Assembly (NCBI GenBank): GCA_003151895.1
Contig: PLYX01000109.1
Coordinates: 1-16,049, forward strand
DNA from: Solirubrobacterales bacterium
GTDB taxonomy: Bacteria > Actinomycetota > Thermoleophilia > Solirubrobacterales > Solirubrobacteraceae
Direction: 5' to 3'
DNA length: 16,049 nt
The translations under genes were made by a program, and so were the position numbers. Each line of letters starts with the position of its first letter. Within the stretch, counting starts at the first letter, position 1. Positions 1 to 5,867 of this stretch are shown in pieces. The notes under the pieces were generated by a model. It saw only the letters and a list, made by a program, of their open reading frames with translations, had not been told where the DNA came from and did no database searches.

Positions 1-80
1 CGTCCCGCGCCGGCGCGTGCCCGGCGGCGCACGGCCGCCGGTTGCCTGTGTGATGGCGGAGAGGGAGGCATCGATTGCGG

Positions 81-105
81 CGCGGGAGCCTACCCGGCTC
101 CCGCG
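81..105 (-). terminator. GC-rich hairpin at the end of the PAP2 gene
   Basis: A perfect 10-bp inverted repeat (CGCGGGAGCC at 81-90, GGCTCCCGCG at 96-105) encloses a 5-nt loop and overlaps the last codons and the TAG stop of the minus-strand PAP2 gene. There is no U-run after it, so it would be an I-shaped terminator of the kind common in high-GC actinomycetes. It is the strongest hairpin near the end of this two-gene unit, but its function is inferred. Confidence 0.4.
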
Positions 106-869
106 GGCGCCGGGCTGAAACGCCACGCGGCAGGTCTGAACCGTGCGAGCCGGCGCGCGCCGACGACGGACACCCCCGCGGTGAGCGCGCCCAGCAGCGC
201 ATCCAAGATGAAGTGGTTGGCGGTCGCCACGATCACGAACGCGATCAACAGCGGGTACAGACGCCACAGGATGCCCGCCACACGCGTGCGCGACAGCGAC
301 GCAAGCGGCCAGCCGATCATCAGCGCGCCCGCCACGTGCATCGAGGGCACCGCCGCATACGGGTTGAACAGCGCGGTCATCGAGGCGCTCGCGTGCGACA
401 CGTGCATGCCGGTGAGGTCCGACACCGAGTCGATGAAGCCCCACTCGGGCAGGAAACGCGGCGGCGCGGTGGGGAAGACCGCGTAGCCGATGAGCGCGAT
501 CAGCATCGCGATCGCAAACATGTTGCGCACGAAGTAGAACGAGCCGTTGTGACGCACATACAGGTAGATGAGCGCCGCCAGCGTGATCGACGTCTGCGCG
601 TTCACATACAGCCAGCTGGAGAAGTCCATCAGCACATGGCTGCCCGACGCCCACGCCTGAACGCTCGGCTCCACGAACAGATGCAGCGTGCGCTCGAGCT
701 GGATCAGATCGCGCGCATGCTGGAAGGCGGCGGACGTCCGACCCTCCACCAAGCCGCGTACGAGGTTGTAACCGAGATAGGCCGCTCCGAACAGCACGAT
801 CTGGCGCACCACGTCCAACCATCCGTGTGGCAGCACACGCGCCTGCACGAGCCGGAGCCGGGCAACCAT
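90..869 (-). CDS. PAP2_3-type membrane phosphatase/phosphotransferase
   Basis: 259 aa, polytopic. Hydrophobic segments lie around residues 23-38, 93-104, 114-132, 178-190 and 205-237. The PAP2 active site is visible: the PSMH motif at 175-178 (His178) replaces the classical PSGH, and AN-H219-x3-D223 supplies the second His and the Asp. The PTAPPR segment at 133-138, before the PSMH block, is typical of the PAP2_3 group (PF14378), which includes inositol-phosphorylceramide synthase-like enzymes. Known members hydrolyse or transfer phosphate esters on lipid substrates at the outer membrane face; the substrate here is unknown. The ATG lies 10 bp after the stop of the upstream membrane protein gene, so the two are very likely co-transcribed and may act on the same lipid or lipid-linked glycan. 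No good Shine-Dalgarno is visible, consistent with translational coupling. A hairpin sits on the stop codon. Confidence 0.85.
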   Translation of the reverse strand: MVARLRLVQARVLPHGWLDVVRQIVLFGAAYLGYNLVRGLVEGRTSAAFQHARDLIQLERTLHLFVEPSVQAWASGSHVLMDFSSWLYVNAQTSITLAALIYLYVRHNGSFYFVRNMFAIAMLIALIGYAVFPTAPPRFLPEWGFIDSVSDLTGMHVSHASASMTALFNPYAAVPSMHVAGALMIGWPLASLSRTRVAGILWRLYPLLIAFVIVATANHFILDALLGALTAGVSVVGARRLARFRPAAWRFSPAPAGAG

Positions 870-879
870 ACACGGAAGC

Positions 880-2268
880 CTAGCCCATGACCCGGTAGAG
901 GCGCCAGTGCTCCGAGCGCCACAGCTCGCGCAAATAGGGCACTCCGCCGGCCACCAGCCTCCCCTCCAGGAGCCCCGCTTGGTCCAGCGGCACGTCGGGC
1001 AGCGCTACGTAGGCGACCGTGTTTTCGACGAGCCATGCGCGGTACGCGGAGGCCGTAAGCGTCGGGCGGTAGAAGATCGCGCCATAGCGCGTGTCGAGCT
1101 GGCGCTCCCAGCCGCGCGCCAGCGAGATCCCATCGTGCCCGGCGAGGTACACCGCCTCCCAGTGGGCTTTCGTGAGCGGCACCTCCACGATCGTCGGCGC
1201 CCCGTGGCGCAGCCGACCCAGCTCCGACAGCACGGGCTCGTAGTAGGACGCGCTCACCGACGGGTCGCCCGCCAGCGCCCCGACATCGTGGATCGGCGTG
1301 ACGAGCTGCCAGTAGAGCACCACTGGAGCGAGCAACAGCAGTGCAACGCGCCGGCGCTCCCACAGCACCCCCGCGAGCAGCGGCGCCGCGAGCGGCGGGC
1401 CGAGCCGGGCGGCGTTGCCGCCGACGGGCGTCGCGATCACGAACGAGCCGATCAGGGCGAGTGCGTACAGCGCGGCGCCGACCCGCACGATTCGTCGCCC
1501 TCTAGCGCTGAGTGGTCCCCGCGGCAAGAGCAGCGCGATCAACAGCACCCCACCGAGCGTCAGCCAGAAGTCCGAGGGAGCGAACGGCTCGTAGCCCCCT
1601 TCCGGGTAGGCGAGGTTGAGCACGAGGATCGGCGCCAGCGCGGCTGCGACGAGGGCCAAGCCACGCCGTACGTCGGCCGCCGCATAGGCAAGACCGGCGA
1701 GCGCCAGGAACGCTCCGGCAATCGGGCTGGCCACACTCGTGAGCGCCGCCAGTCCGAGTGCGAGCGGCAGGGCCCCGCGCATGAGCGTGAGCACCGTCGC
1801 GAGCCCGATCGCGAAGCCCAGGTCATACGGCACTCGCCCGGAGAGCAGCTCCACGGAGAAGCCGAGCGCGAACACCACCGCCGCGATGCGCGCAGCCACA
1901 GGACCGAACGCTCGCCGCGCGATCAAGGCGAACAGCACGCTCGCCGCGATGCCCGACAGCACGAGCAGCACGCGCACACCCAGCAGCGCCCCCAGCGCAG
2001 GCGAGAGCAGCGAGTAGCCAGGCAGCCAATGGCCGTGCGCCGCATACCAGCCGGTGTCCCAAGTCGTGAAGCCCACGCGCGCGAACAGGTCGCTGCGGTA
2101 TGTGGCCGCCGCGAGGTCGCCGGCGGGCGGTGAGAGGATCAGATAGAGCGCCGTGAGCGGCAGCGCGACTGCGAGCGCGAGCGCCCAGGGATGGTGGGAG
2201 GGGCGCATCGCTCGCGTCTCTCGCCCGGGGAGCTCATATCGCTCGACGATCGCTGTGCGCGTTGCCAT
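880..2268 (-). CDS. Polytopic membrane protein, GT-C glycosyltransferase-like
   Basis: 462 aa. Hydrophobic helices begin at residues 28-46, and about 8-10 more follow as far as residue 330, rich in Leu, Ala and Val. A soluble C-terminal domain of about 120 residues follows. The first external loop after helix 1 carries Asp51, Asp60 and Asp71 (in WDTGWY) and then an HWLPGYS segment. One helix, a first loop with acidic residues, then many helices and a C-terminal soluble domain is the layout of GT-C glycosyltransferases using polyprenyl-phosphate sugars. I do not recognise a named family, so the enzymatic role is inference. An in-frame ATG at codon 21, just before helix 1, is an alternative start; neither ATG has a strong Shine-Dalgarno. 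The gene precedes and is probably co-transcribed with the PAP2_3 gene. A TATATC box about 50 bp upstream is a possible promoter. Confidence 0.7.
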   Translation of the reverse strand: MATRTAIVERYELPGRETRAMRPSHHPWALALAVALPLTALYLILSPPAGDLAAATYRSDLFARVGFTTWDTGWYAAHGHWLPGYSLLSPALGALLGVRVLLVLSGIAASVLFALIARRAFGPVAARIAAVVFALGFSVELLSGRVPYDLGFAIGLATVLTLMRGALPLALGLAALTSVASPIAGAFLALAGLAYAAADVRRGLALVAAALAPILVLNLAYPEGGYEPFAPSDFWLTLGGVLLIALLLPRGPLSARGRRIVRVGAALYALALIGSFVIATPVGGNAARLGPPLAAPLLAGVLWERRRVALLLLAPVVLYWQLVTPIHDVGALAGDPSVSASYYEPVLSELGRLRHGAPTIVEVPLTKAHWEAVYLAGHDGISLARGWERQLDTRYGAIFYRPTLTASAYRAWLVENTVAYVALPDVPLDQAGLLEGRLVAGGVPYLRELWRSEHWRLYRVMG

Positions 2269-2316
2269 CGGCTACTCGTCTGCCCTTAGGGCGGGGTTAG
2301 GAAGTCGGCCACCGGC

Positions 2317-2327
2317 CGAGGATATAG
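2317..2327 (-). promoter_or_regulatory. Possible -10 region of the membrane-protein operon
   Basis: On the minus strand this reads CTATATCCTCG with TATATC as a -10 candidate, placing transcription start about 46 nt before the ATG at 2268. The same 11-mer occurs at 4018-4028, in front of the hydrolase gene. No convincing -35 hexamer is seen at normal spacing. Confidence 0.3.
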
Positions 2328-2409
2328 GGATGCGTGGGTGGGGTCACGCCGGTGGATCGCCGGGGCCTTGCGGTCGTGTGACTTGTCGCAGGGGGACCTT
2401 CGCCGGGGG

Positions 2410-2835
2410 TTACTCGGCGTCGGCAGGTAGCAGGATGAACGCGTCAGCACCCTCGGTGAGCGGCCGCGCCGCGCGGAAGTGTCGTTCGTCCAGTGTGGCG
2501 ATGCTGACAGTCTCAACGCGTGCGGCCAGGGTTATCAGCGATGCGTCTGTGAGACCGAGGTCAATCGACTCCCAGCGTTGCGCGACGGCCACAGTGTCGT
2601 GTATTGCAGACGACCACCATTCGACTGCGTACGCGCCGCGGTCGAGGTCCTCTCGTAGGGCTTTCGCCGCGGGAGCTCCTCCCTGTCGGAACACGAGATG
2701 ATCGAGCTCTGCCACGACGAGCGGGGTGGTCGTGAGCTCGTCCTCCACCGTCTCCATCCAATCGCGCACGAGCTCGTGGTCGGCGTCGCGGCGGTCCATG
2801 AACGCGAGCACCACGGACGTGTCGACGACGATCAA
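2410..2835 (-). CDS. vapC: PIN-domain toxin, VapC family
   Basis: 141 aa, the usual size of a VapC ribonuclease. The N-terminus IVVDTSV places the first catalytic Asp at residue 5. The other acidic residues of the PIN active site fit Glu44 (VAELD), Asp97 (GLTDASL) and Asp116 (ATLDERHF). VapC toxins cleave RNA (tRNA, rRNA or mRNA) in a Mg2+-dependent way and are neutralised by the cognate VapB. The start is TTG and overlaps the antitoxin stop in TTGA, a 4-bp overlap implying translational coupling. The N-terminal motif leaves no room for another start, so TTG is well supported. The specific RNA target cannot be read from the sequence. Confidence 0.88.
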   Translation of the reverse strand: MIVVDTSVVLAFMDRRDADHELVRDWMETVEDELTTTPLVVAELDHLVFRQGGAPAAKALREDLDRGAYAVEWWSSAIHDTVAVAQRWESIDLGLTDASLITLAARVETVSIATLDERHFRAARPLTEGADAFILLPADAE

Positions 2836-3059
2836 CGCTCGCCGAACCCGGTCTCCGCAAGGTAGCGGTCCGCATTGCGCGCAAGGTCACCCGGACCGTC
2901 GAACACGCCGCACGCCCGCGGCCTGCGCGCCGGACCCGCCGCCTCGGCGAGCGCATCACGTATCAGCGCGGCCTTTGTCGTCCCCTGCGCAGTCGCACGG
3001 CGGGCGAGGGCTCTGTCGACCTCGGGGTCCAGGTAGATGCTGGTCTTCTTCACACCCAT
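2832..3059 (-). CDS. vapB: Ribbon-helix-helix antitoxin, VapB family
   Basis: 75 aa. The first 41 residues have the CopG/RHH pattern: a basic start, the beta-strand KTSIYLD (residues 5-11), a helix DPEVDRALARRA and a second helix TKAALIRDALAEAA, forming the DNA-binding dimer. The C-terminus ends in YLAETGFGER, resembling the VapB segment that occupies the toxin active site. A GTG six codons upstream is possible, but the ATG at 3059 has AGGTGG about 8 nt before it, which decides the start. It lies directly before vapC with a 4-bp overlap. By family knowledge VapB autoregulates its operon. I found no convincing palindromic operator upstream, only a TATAGG box about 30 nt before the ATG. Confidence 0.85.
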   Translation of the reverse strand: MGVKKTSIYLDPEVDRALARRATAQGTTKAALIRDALAEAAGPARRPRACGVFDGPGDLARNADRYLAETGFGER

Positions 3060-3173
3060 AAGCTTACCACCTACCACCCGTCACCTATACTGTGCAAAGG
3101 ATCGGGGGCGCCTACCCCAGCGCCCAGAGCAACAGGTGCGCGGGCACCAGCGTGTAGGCAACTGTTGGGTCGC

Positions 3174-4013
3174 TTAGGCGGCGGTCATGAACTCGGCCAC
3201 TCGCTCGATCGCGTCGGGGCGGTCGAGCCACCACCAGTGGCCGGCGTCCGGCAGCTCGACAAGCTCGCTGTTCGGCAGGGCCTGCGCATACTCGGCGGCG
3301 AAGCGCTCGGGGATGTACGGGTCACGCATGCCCCACACGACGAGCGCAGGCATCGTGAGCGTCGACAGGTGTTCGCCCGCCTTCGCCAGCACGTCGCTCG
3401 GCGAGCTGCGATAGAGCCGCAGGATCGCGCGCTGGGTGCCCTGGTCGAAGTGGTCGAGCACCGAGTCGATCCACGCGTCCGGCAGCGGGCCCGGGGTGGC
3501 GTTGGACTCGCGAGTGCTCAAGCGCAACACGCGGCGCGTGGTCATTCCCATCGCGAGCTCGCCCAGCACCGGTGTGCGCCAGATGCGCGCGGTGCGGTGC
3601 CAGCGGTAGCCGGGCAGCAGTGGCACGGCGTTGGTCACGACGAGCCGCTCGATCCGCTCGGGGTGCGCCTGTGCGAACGCGAGACCGACTGCGCCCCAGT
3701 CGTGGACGAGCAGTCGCACGCGCTCGACTTCGACCGTGTCGAGGAAGCGCTCTATGAAGGCTGCGTACTCGCCGATCGTGTACTTCAGGTAGCCCGGCTT
3801 GCCGGAGCGTCCGAAGCCGGGCAGGTCGGGAGCCAGGCCGCCGGTGCGCTCAAGGAACGGGACCCAATCGTCGGAGTTGGTCGGCACACCGTGCAGGTAG
3901 AGGGCAGGCGCTGCCGCGCCGCTCGACGGCGCGCTGCGCCAGAAGACGGGCAGCCCGCCGTGTGCCCCGAATGGGGTATCGATCTCGGCTGTGTTCTCGC
4001 GGACTTCCGGCAC
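3174..4013 (-). CDS. Alpha/beta hydrolase with Asp nucleophile (epoxide hydrolase / haloalkane dehalogenase type)
   Basis: 279 aa, full length for the fold. Seen in order: oxyanion-hole LHGVPTNSDDW (His41-Gly42), DLPGFGRS (63-70), nucleophile elbow VHDWGAVG with Asp105 where esterases have Ser, a lid region of about residues 135-215, the acid candidate Asp231 in WGMRDPYIP, and His259 in DAGHWW. An Asp nucleophile in HDWG is characteristic of epoxide hydrolases and haloalkane dehalogenases, which form an alkyl-enzyme ester later released by water. Which of these, or which other substrate, cannot be decided. No signal peptide is seen, so it is probably cytoplasmic. The start is GTG with no Shine-Dalgarno. 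A TATATC box ends 8 nt upstream, so a leaderless or nearly leaderless transcript is likely. It stands alone, divergent from the TetR-type regulator gene, which could control it. Confidence 0.82.
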   Translation of the reverse strand: MPEVRENTAEIDTPFGAHGGLPVFWRSAPSSGAAAPALYLHGVPTNSDDWVPFLERTGGLAPDLPGFGRSGKPGYLKYTIGEYAAFIERFLDTVEVERVRLLVHDWGAVGLAFAQAHPERIERLVVTNAVPLLPGYRWHRTARIWRTPVLGELAMGMTTRRVLRLSTRESNATPGPLPDAWIDSVLDHFDQGTQRAILRLYRSSPSDVLAKAGEHLSTLTMPALVVWGMRDPYIPERFAAEYAQALPNSELVELPDAGHWWWLDRPDAIERVAEFMTAA

Positions 4014-4017
4014 CGCG

Positions 4018-4028
4018 CGAGGATATAG
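4018..4028 (-). promoter_or_regulatory. Possible -10 box giving a leaderless hydrolase mRNA
   Basis: The minus strand reads CTATATCCTCG. Its TATATC (4022-4027) lies 8 nt before the GTG at 4013, so transcription would begin at or within 2-3 nt of the start codon. This 11-mer is identical to the one at 2317-2327. There is no obvious -35 match, although the 17-bp direct repeats just upstream (4031-4071) lie where an activator would bind. Confidence 0.35.
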
Positions 4029-4030
4029 AT

Positions 4031-4071
4031 AGGCGCGGGTCGGTGGGCCTAGGGAGGCGCGGGTGGGTGGA
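4031..4071 (+). repeat. 17-bp direct repeat pair upstream of the hydrolase
   Basis: AGGCGCGGGTCGGTGGG at 4031-4047 and AGGCGCGGGTGGGTGGA at 4055-4071 match at 15 of 17 positions, with start points 24 bp apart. They cover the -35 and upstream region of the hydrolase promoter, so a regulator binding site is a reasonable inference. GC-rich simple sequence could also give this by chance. Confidence 0.45.
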
Positions 4072-4099
4072 CCGCGCGAGCCCCGCGCGCGGCCCTCCA

Positions 4100-4197
4100 G
4101 ACTTTATTTCGCCCAAGCACTTGACAGTACTTCACCAATGCGGTATACGTACTCCTATGTCCTGGCATCCATAGGGGATGCGGGGCGAAATAAGGTC
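4100..4197. repeat. 98-bp segment bounded by 15-bp inverted repeats
   Basis: GACTTTATTTCGCCC (4100-4114) and GGGCGAAATAAGGTC (4183-4197) are inverted copies with 14 of 15 positions complementary. Between them lie a consensus promoter and two overlapping smaller inverted repeats (CCTATG 4154-4159 with CATAGG 4170-4175; GCATCC 4165-4170 with GGATGC 4176-4181). The layout could be paired operators, a mutually exclusive hairpin switch near the 5' end of the transcript, or a small MITE-like insertion. I saw no target-site duplication that would settle it. Confidence 0.5.
4121..4149 (+). promoter_or_regulatory. Consensus housekeeping-sigma promoter
   Basis: TTGACA (4121-4126), a 17-bp spacer and TATACG (4144-4149) make a near-perfect vegetative promoter on the plus strand, with predicted start around 4156. 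It is the best promoter match I found in the window. The first convincing gene downstream is the TetR-type regulator at 4490, so it would either give a leader of about 335 nt or drive a separate small RNA. Confidence 0.7.
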
Positions 4198-4336
4198 GGG
4201 TTTGGGTTGGCCCTGTGGCCGGCATCAAACGTTTATCAGGGACCTTGGGAGAGGGACCGGGTCGCAACGAGAGGGAGTTGTAGTTCGCGTGGTTTCGATG
4301 GGGAATAACGTGGTTGAGAGTCCGTGTGCCGTTGGG

Positions 4337-4354
4337 ACGTCCGTTATAGGACGT
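4337..4354. repeat. Inverted repeat overlapping the main palindrome
   Basis: ACGTCC (4337-4342) and GGACGT (4349-4354) are perfect inverted repeats around an AT-rich 6-nt centre, GTTATA. The right arm overlaps the left arm of the 12-bp palindrome that follows, so the two structures would compete, or form a compound operator. GTTATA could also be part of a -10 element. Confidence 0.4.
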
Positions 4355-4374
4355 GTCAGCGTCGCTGACACGTC
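4350..4374. promoter_or_regulatory. 25-bp palindrome, probable operator
   Basis: The left arm GACGTGTCAGCG (4350-4361), one central T and the right arm CGCTGACACGTC (4363-4374) form a perfect 12-bp-arm inverted repeat. Its size and symmetry suit a TetR-type dimer, and a TetR-type gene starts 115 bp downstream, so autoregulation is a reasonable inference. The 1-nt centre makes a hairpin possible, but no T-run follows and no plus-strand gene precedes it, so a terminator is less likely. Confidence 0.55.
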
Positions 4375-4395
4375 TCTCTCTCTCTCTCTCTCTCT
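4373..4395. repeat. (TC) dinucleotide microsatellite
   Basis: Eleven and a half TC units run without interruption from the last two bases of the palindrome to 4395. A pure tract this long is unusual in a bacterial high-GC genome and could change length by slippage, altering the spacing between the palindrome and the regulator gene. Confidence 0.9.
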
Positions 4396-4453
4396 GCTCC
4401 GGGCCGGCTAAAGCCTGTTCGGAGTCGCCCGGCGCTTTCGCGCCGCCGGCGCT

Positions 4454-4469
4454 CCCGCCTGACGGCGGG
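4454..4469 (+). other. Short hairpin in the regulator leader
   Basis: CCCGCC (4454-4459), a TGAC loop and GGCGGG (4464-4469) form a 6-bp GC hairpin 20 nt before the regulator ATG. It could affect ribosome access. It is short, and such hairpins are frequent in DNA of this composition. Confidence 0.3.
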
Positions 4470-4489
4470 ATGGGGTGGGGGTGGGCGTG

Positions 4490-5551
4490 ATGGCCGCTGA
4501 GCGCCCCGGGCGCTCCTCGCAAGGAGCGCGGCGTGCGGGAGACCCTGCTCCGCGGTCCTCGGCGGTAAGCCGTGCCGGTGGGGTGCATGTGGCTGAGATG
4601 CAGCGTTCGCGTCTGCTGGCGGCGGCTGTCGGCGCCGTCGGGGAGTGGGGTTATGACGGCGCGTCGGTCGCGCGCATCACCGCTCACGCGCGGGTCTCGC
4701 GTCGCACGTTCTACGAGCTGTTCGAGAATCGTGAGGACTGCCTGCTCGCCGTGCTCGACGGCGTGGTGGAGCAGATCGCCGCCGAGATCGCCGCCGCGAA
4801 GCTGGAGGGCTCCTCCTGGCGTGAGCGTGTGCGGGGCGGGCTGTGGGTGATCCTCTGCTTCTTCGATCGTGAGCCGGCGCTCGCGCGCCTGTGCATCGTC
4901 GAGTCCCAGCGTGCGGGCGAGAAGGTGCTCGATGCTCGCCAGGCCGTCCTCGAGCGGCTGGCCAAGATCGTCGACGAGGGCCGGCGCGAGAGCTCTCGCT
5001 CGAGCGATGGGGGCGCCCTGACCGCACAGGGCCTGGTGGGCGGGGTCTCCTCGATCCTCCACGCGCGCCTTGCGCGCTCGCGTCACGAGCCGCTCAAGGG
5101 CCTGTTGGGCGAGCTTATGGGCATGATCGTCCTGCCCTACCTGGGGAGCAGCACGGCACGCCGCGAACAGGCTCGTCCCGCGCCCGCCCCGGTCTCTCTG
5201 AAGGCGGCGCCCACGACCACACCGGCCGCGGTCGGGGCGTTGGCGGCGCTGCCGATGCGCCTCACCTATCGCACCGCGAGGGTGCTGGAGGATGTCGCGG
5301 AGCATCCCGGCTCCAGCAATCGTCAGGTGGCTGACCGTGCCGGCATCTCCGATCAGGGACAGATCTCAAAGCTGCTGTCCCGGCTCCAGCGCCTCGGCCT
5401 GCTCGAGAACGCTGGGAACGGCGGGCCGGCCAAGGGCGAGGCCAACGAGTGGCGCCTGACACCCACCGGCCGGCAGGTCGCAGGCTCGATTCGCACCCAT
5501 ACGGGCACAGGCGCTCACTCGCCCGGCGCCGACCACAGGCAGGCTGCGTGA
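4490..5551 (+). CDS. TetR-type regulator with an added C-terminal MarR-like winged helix
   Basis: 353 aa, against about 190-220 for ordinary TetR proteins. Residues 37-84 are a TetR_N domain: helix QRSRLLAAAVGAVGEWG, then DGASVARITAHARVSRRTFYELF with the recognition helix and the family's xxTFYxLFxN signature. Residues 90-220 are helical and would bind ligand and dimerise. A Pro/Ala/Thr linker (225-255) leads to a second DNA-binding module (256-331): RTARVLEDVAEHPG, SNRQVADRAGISDQGQISKLLSRLQRLGLLEN, and the wing ending WRLTPTGRQV, as in MarR-type winged helices. The ATG at 4490 is preceded by a GGTGGGCG stretch and is preferred to the GTG at 4475. A palindrome lies upstream. The gene lies before the surface-protein operon and divergent to the hydrolase, so either may be its target. 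The ligand is unknown. Confidence 0.85.
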   Translation: MAAERPGRSSQGARRAGDPAPRSSAVSRAGGVHVAEMQRSRLLAAAVGAVGEWGYDGASVARITAHARVSRRTFYELFENREDCLLAVLDGVVEQIAAEIAAAKLEGSSWRERVRGGLWVILCFFDREPALARLCIVESQRAGEKVLDARQAVLERLAKIVDEGRRESSRSSDGGALTAQGLVGGVSSILHARLARSRHEPLKGLLGELMGMIVLPYLGSSTARREQARPAPAPVSLKAAPTTTPAAVGALAALPMRLTYRTARVLEDVAEHPGSSNRQVADRAGISDQGQISKLLSRLQRLGLLENAGNGGPAKGEANEWRLTPTGRQVAGSIRTHTGTGAHSPGADHRQAA

Positions 5552-5712
5552 TGAGGCCCGCCCATCTGAGCGCTCGCCTCCAAGGTTTTCAAGCGAACCG
5601 CGCGCAGCGCCGGTTCGCGTCCGGTCGGCAAGAAGGGCTCGGTCTCGAGCCCGTGCTGACGTTCAATCTGCCGGCGAGCCCGCAGGGCACGCCGCACTGG
5701 TGTAAGCAGTAA
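5551..5712 (+). CDS. Possible 53-aa coupled small protein
   Basis: The ATG overlaps the regulator stop in TGATG and the frame stays open for 53 codons (starts MRPAHLSARL, ends TPHWCKQ). The overlap would allow translational coupling. I recognise no domain, signal peptide or membrane segment. The frame also contains two hairpins (5593-5618 and 5635-5652), which argues equally for untranslated spacer. Treat it as a weak candidate. Confidence 0.25.
   Translation: MRPAHLSARLQGFQANRAQRRFASGRQEGLGLEPVLTFNLPASPQGTPHWCKQ
5593..5652 (+). terminator. Two hairpins downstream of the regulator gene
   Basis: GCGAACCG (5593-5600) pairs with CGGTTCGC (5611-5618) across a 10-nt loop. GGGCTCG (5635-5641) pairs with CGAGCCC (5646-5652) across GTCT. 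They lie 41-100 nt after the regulator stop and could end its transcript. No U-run follows either, so this is only a plausible reading. Confidence 0.3.
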
Positions 5713-5730
5713 CAACCCAAAAGTAACAAC
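5708..5730. repeat. AGTAACAAC direct repeat
   Basis: AGTAACAAC occurs at 5708-5716 and again at 5722-5730, a 14-bp period, at the beginning of an AT-rich stretch (about 5708-5800) in the leader of the surface-protein operon. It may be a protein-binding site; no clear -35/-10 pair could be assigned nearby. Confidence 0.35.
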
Positions 5731-5777
5731 AATCAAGAAAGAAACAGTGATTAAGTCTCAATCAATCTCCCTTTCCA

Positions 5778-5822
5778 GTGTTTTGCGTGATGCAAAACAC
5801 CTGTGGAGTGGTAACTCCACAG
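5778..5822. promoter_or_regulatory. Two abutting palindromes in the surface-protein leader
   Basis: GTGTTTTGC (5778-5786) and GCAAAACAC (5792-5800) form a perfect 9-bp inverted repeat. It is followed with no gap by CTGTGGAGT (5801-5809) and ACTCCACAG (5814-5822), another perfect 9-bp inverted repeat. A purine tract (GAGAGAGGGAGAGGG) continues from the second. As DNA these look like tandem operators; as RNA they would be two stacked hairpins in the 5' leader, 62 nt or more before the ATG. Which role applies cannot be decided. Confidence 0.55.
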
Positions 5823-5867
5823 AGAGAGGGAGAGGGAGGGGTCGGCGGGTCCACAGTCGTAGCCCAG

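Noticed and set aside
75..890. Long plus-strand open frame of 271 codons over the PAP2 gene
   Set aside because: Arg/His-rich translation with no motif; antisense shadow of the PAP2 gene, which has an intact active site and membrane segments.
907..2133. 408-codon plus-strand frame opposite the membrane protein gene
   Set aside because: Composition is dominated by Arg, Gln, Glu and His as expected from reading a GC-rich gene backwards; no domain seen.
4350..4395. Palindrome plus TC tract read as an intrinsic terminator
   Set aside because: The tract is TC and not a T-run, no plus-strand gene ends upstream, and a 1-nt centre suits an operator better.
4178..4411. 77-codon plus frame starting 22 nt after the predicted transcription start
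   Set aside because: The position behind the promoter is tempting, but the ribosome site would be almost touching the ATG, third positions are not GC-rich, and the C-terminal Ser-Leu repeats are just the TC tract in frame.
4049..5305. 418-codon minus-strand frame spanning the regulator and the regulatory region
   Set aside because: It overlaps the well-supported regulator and runs through the palindrome and TC tract; low-complexity translation.
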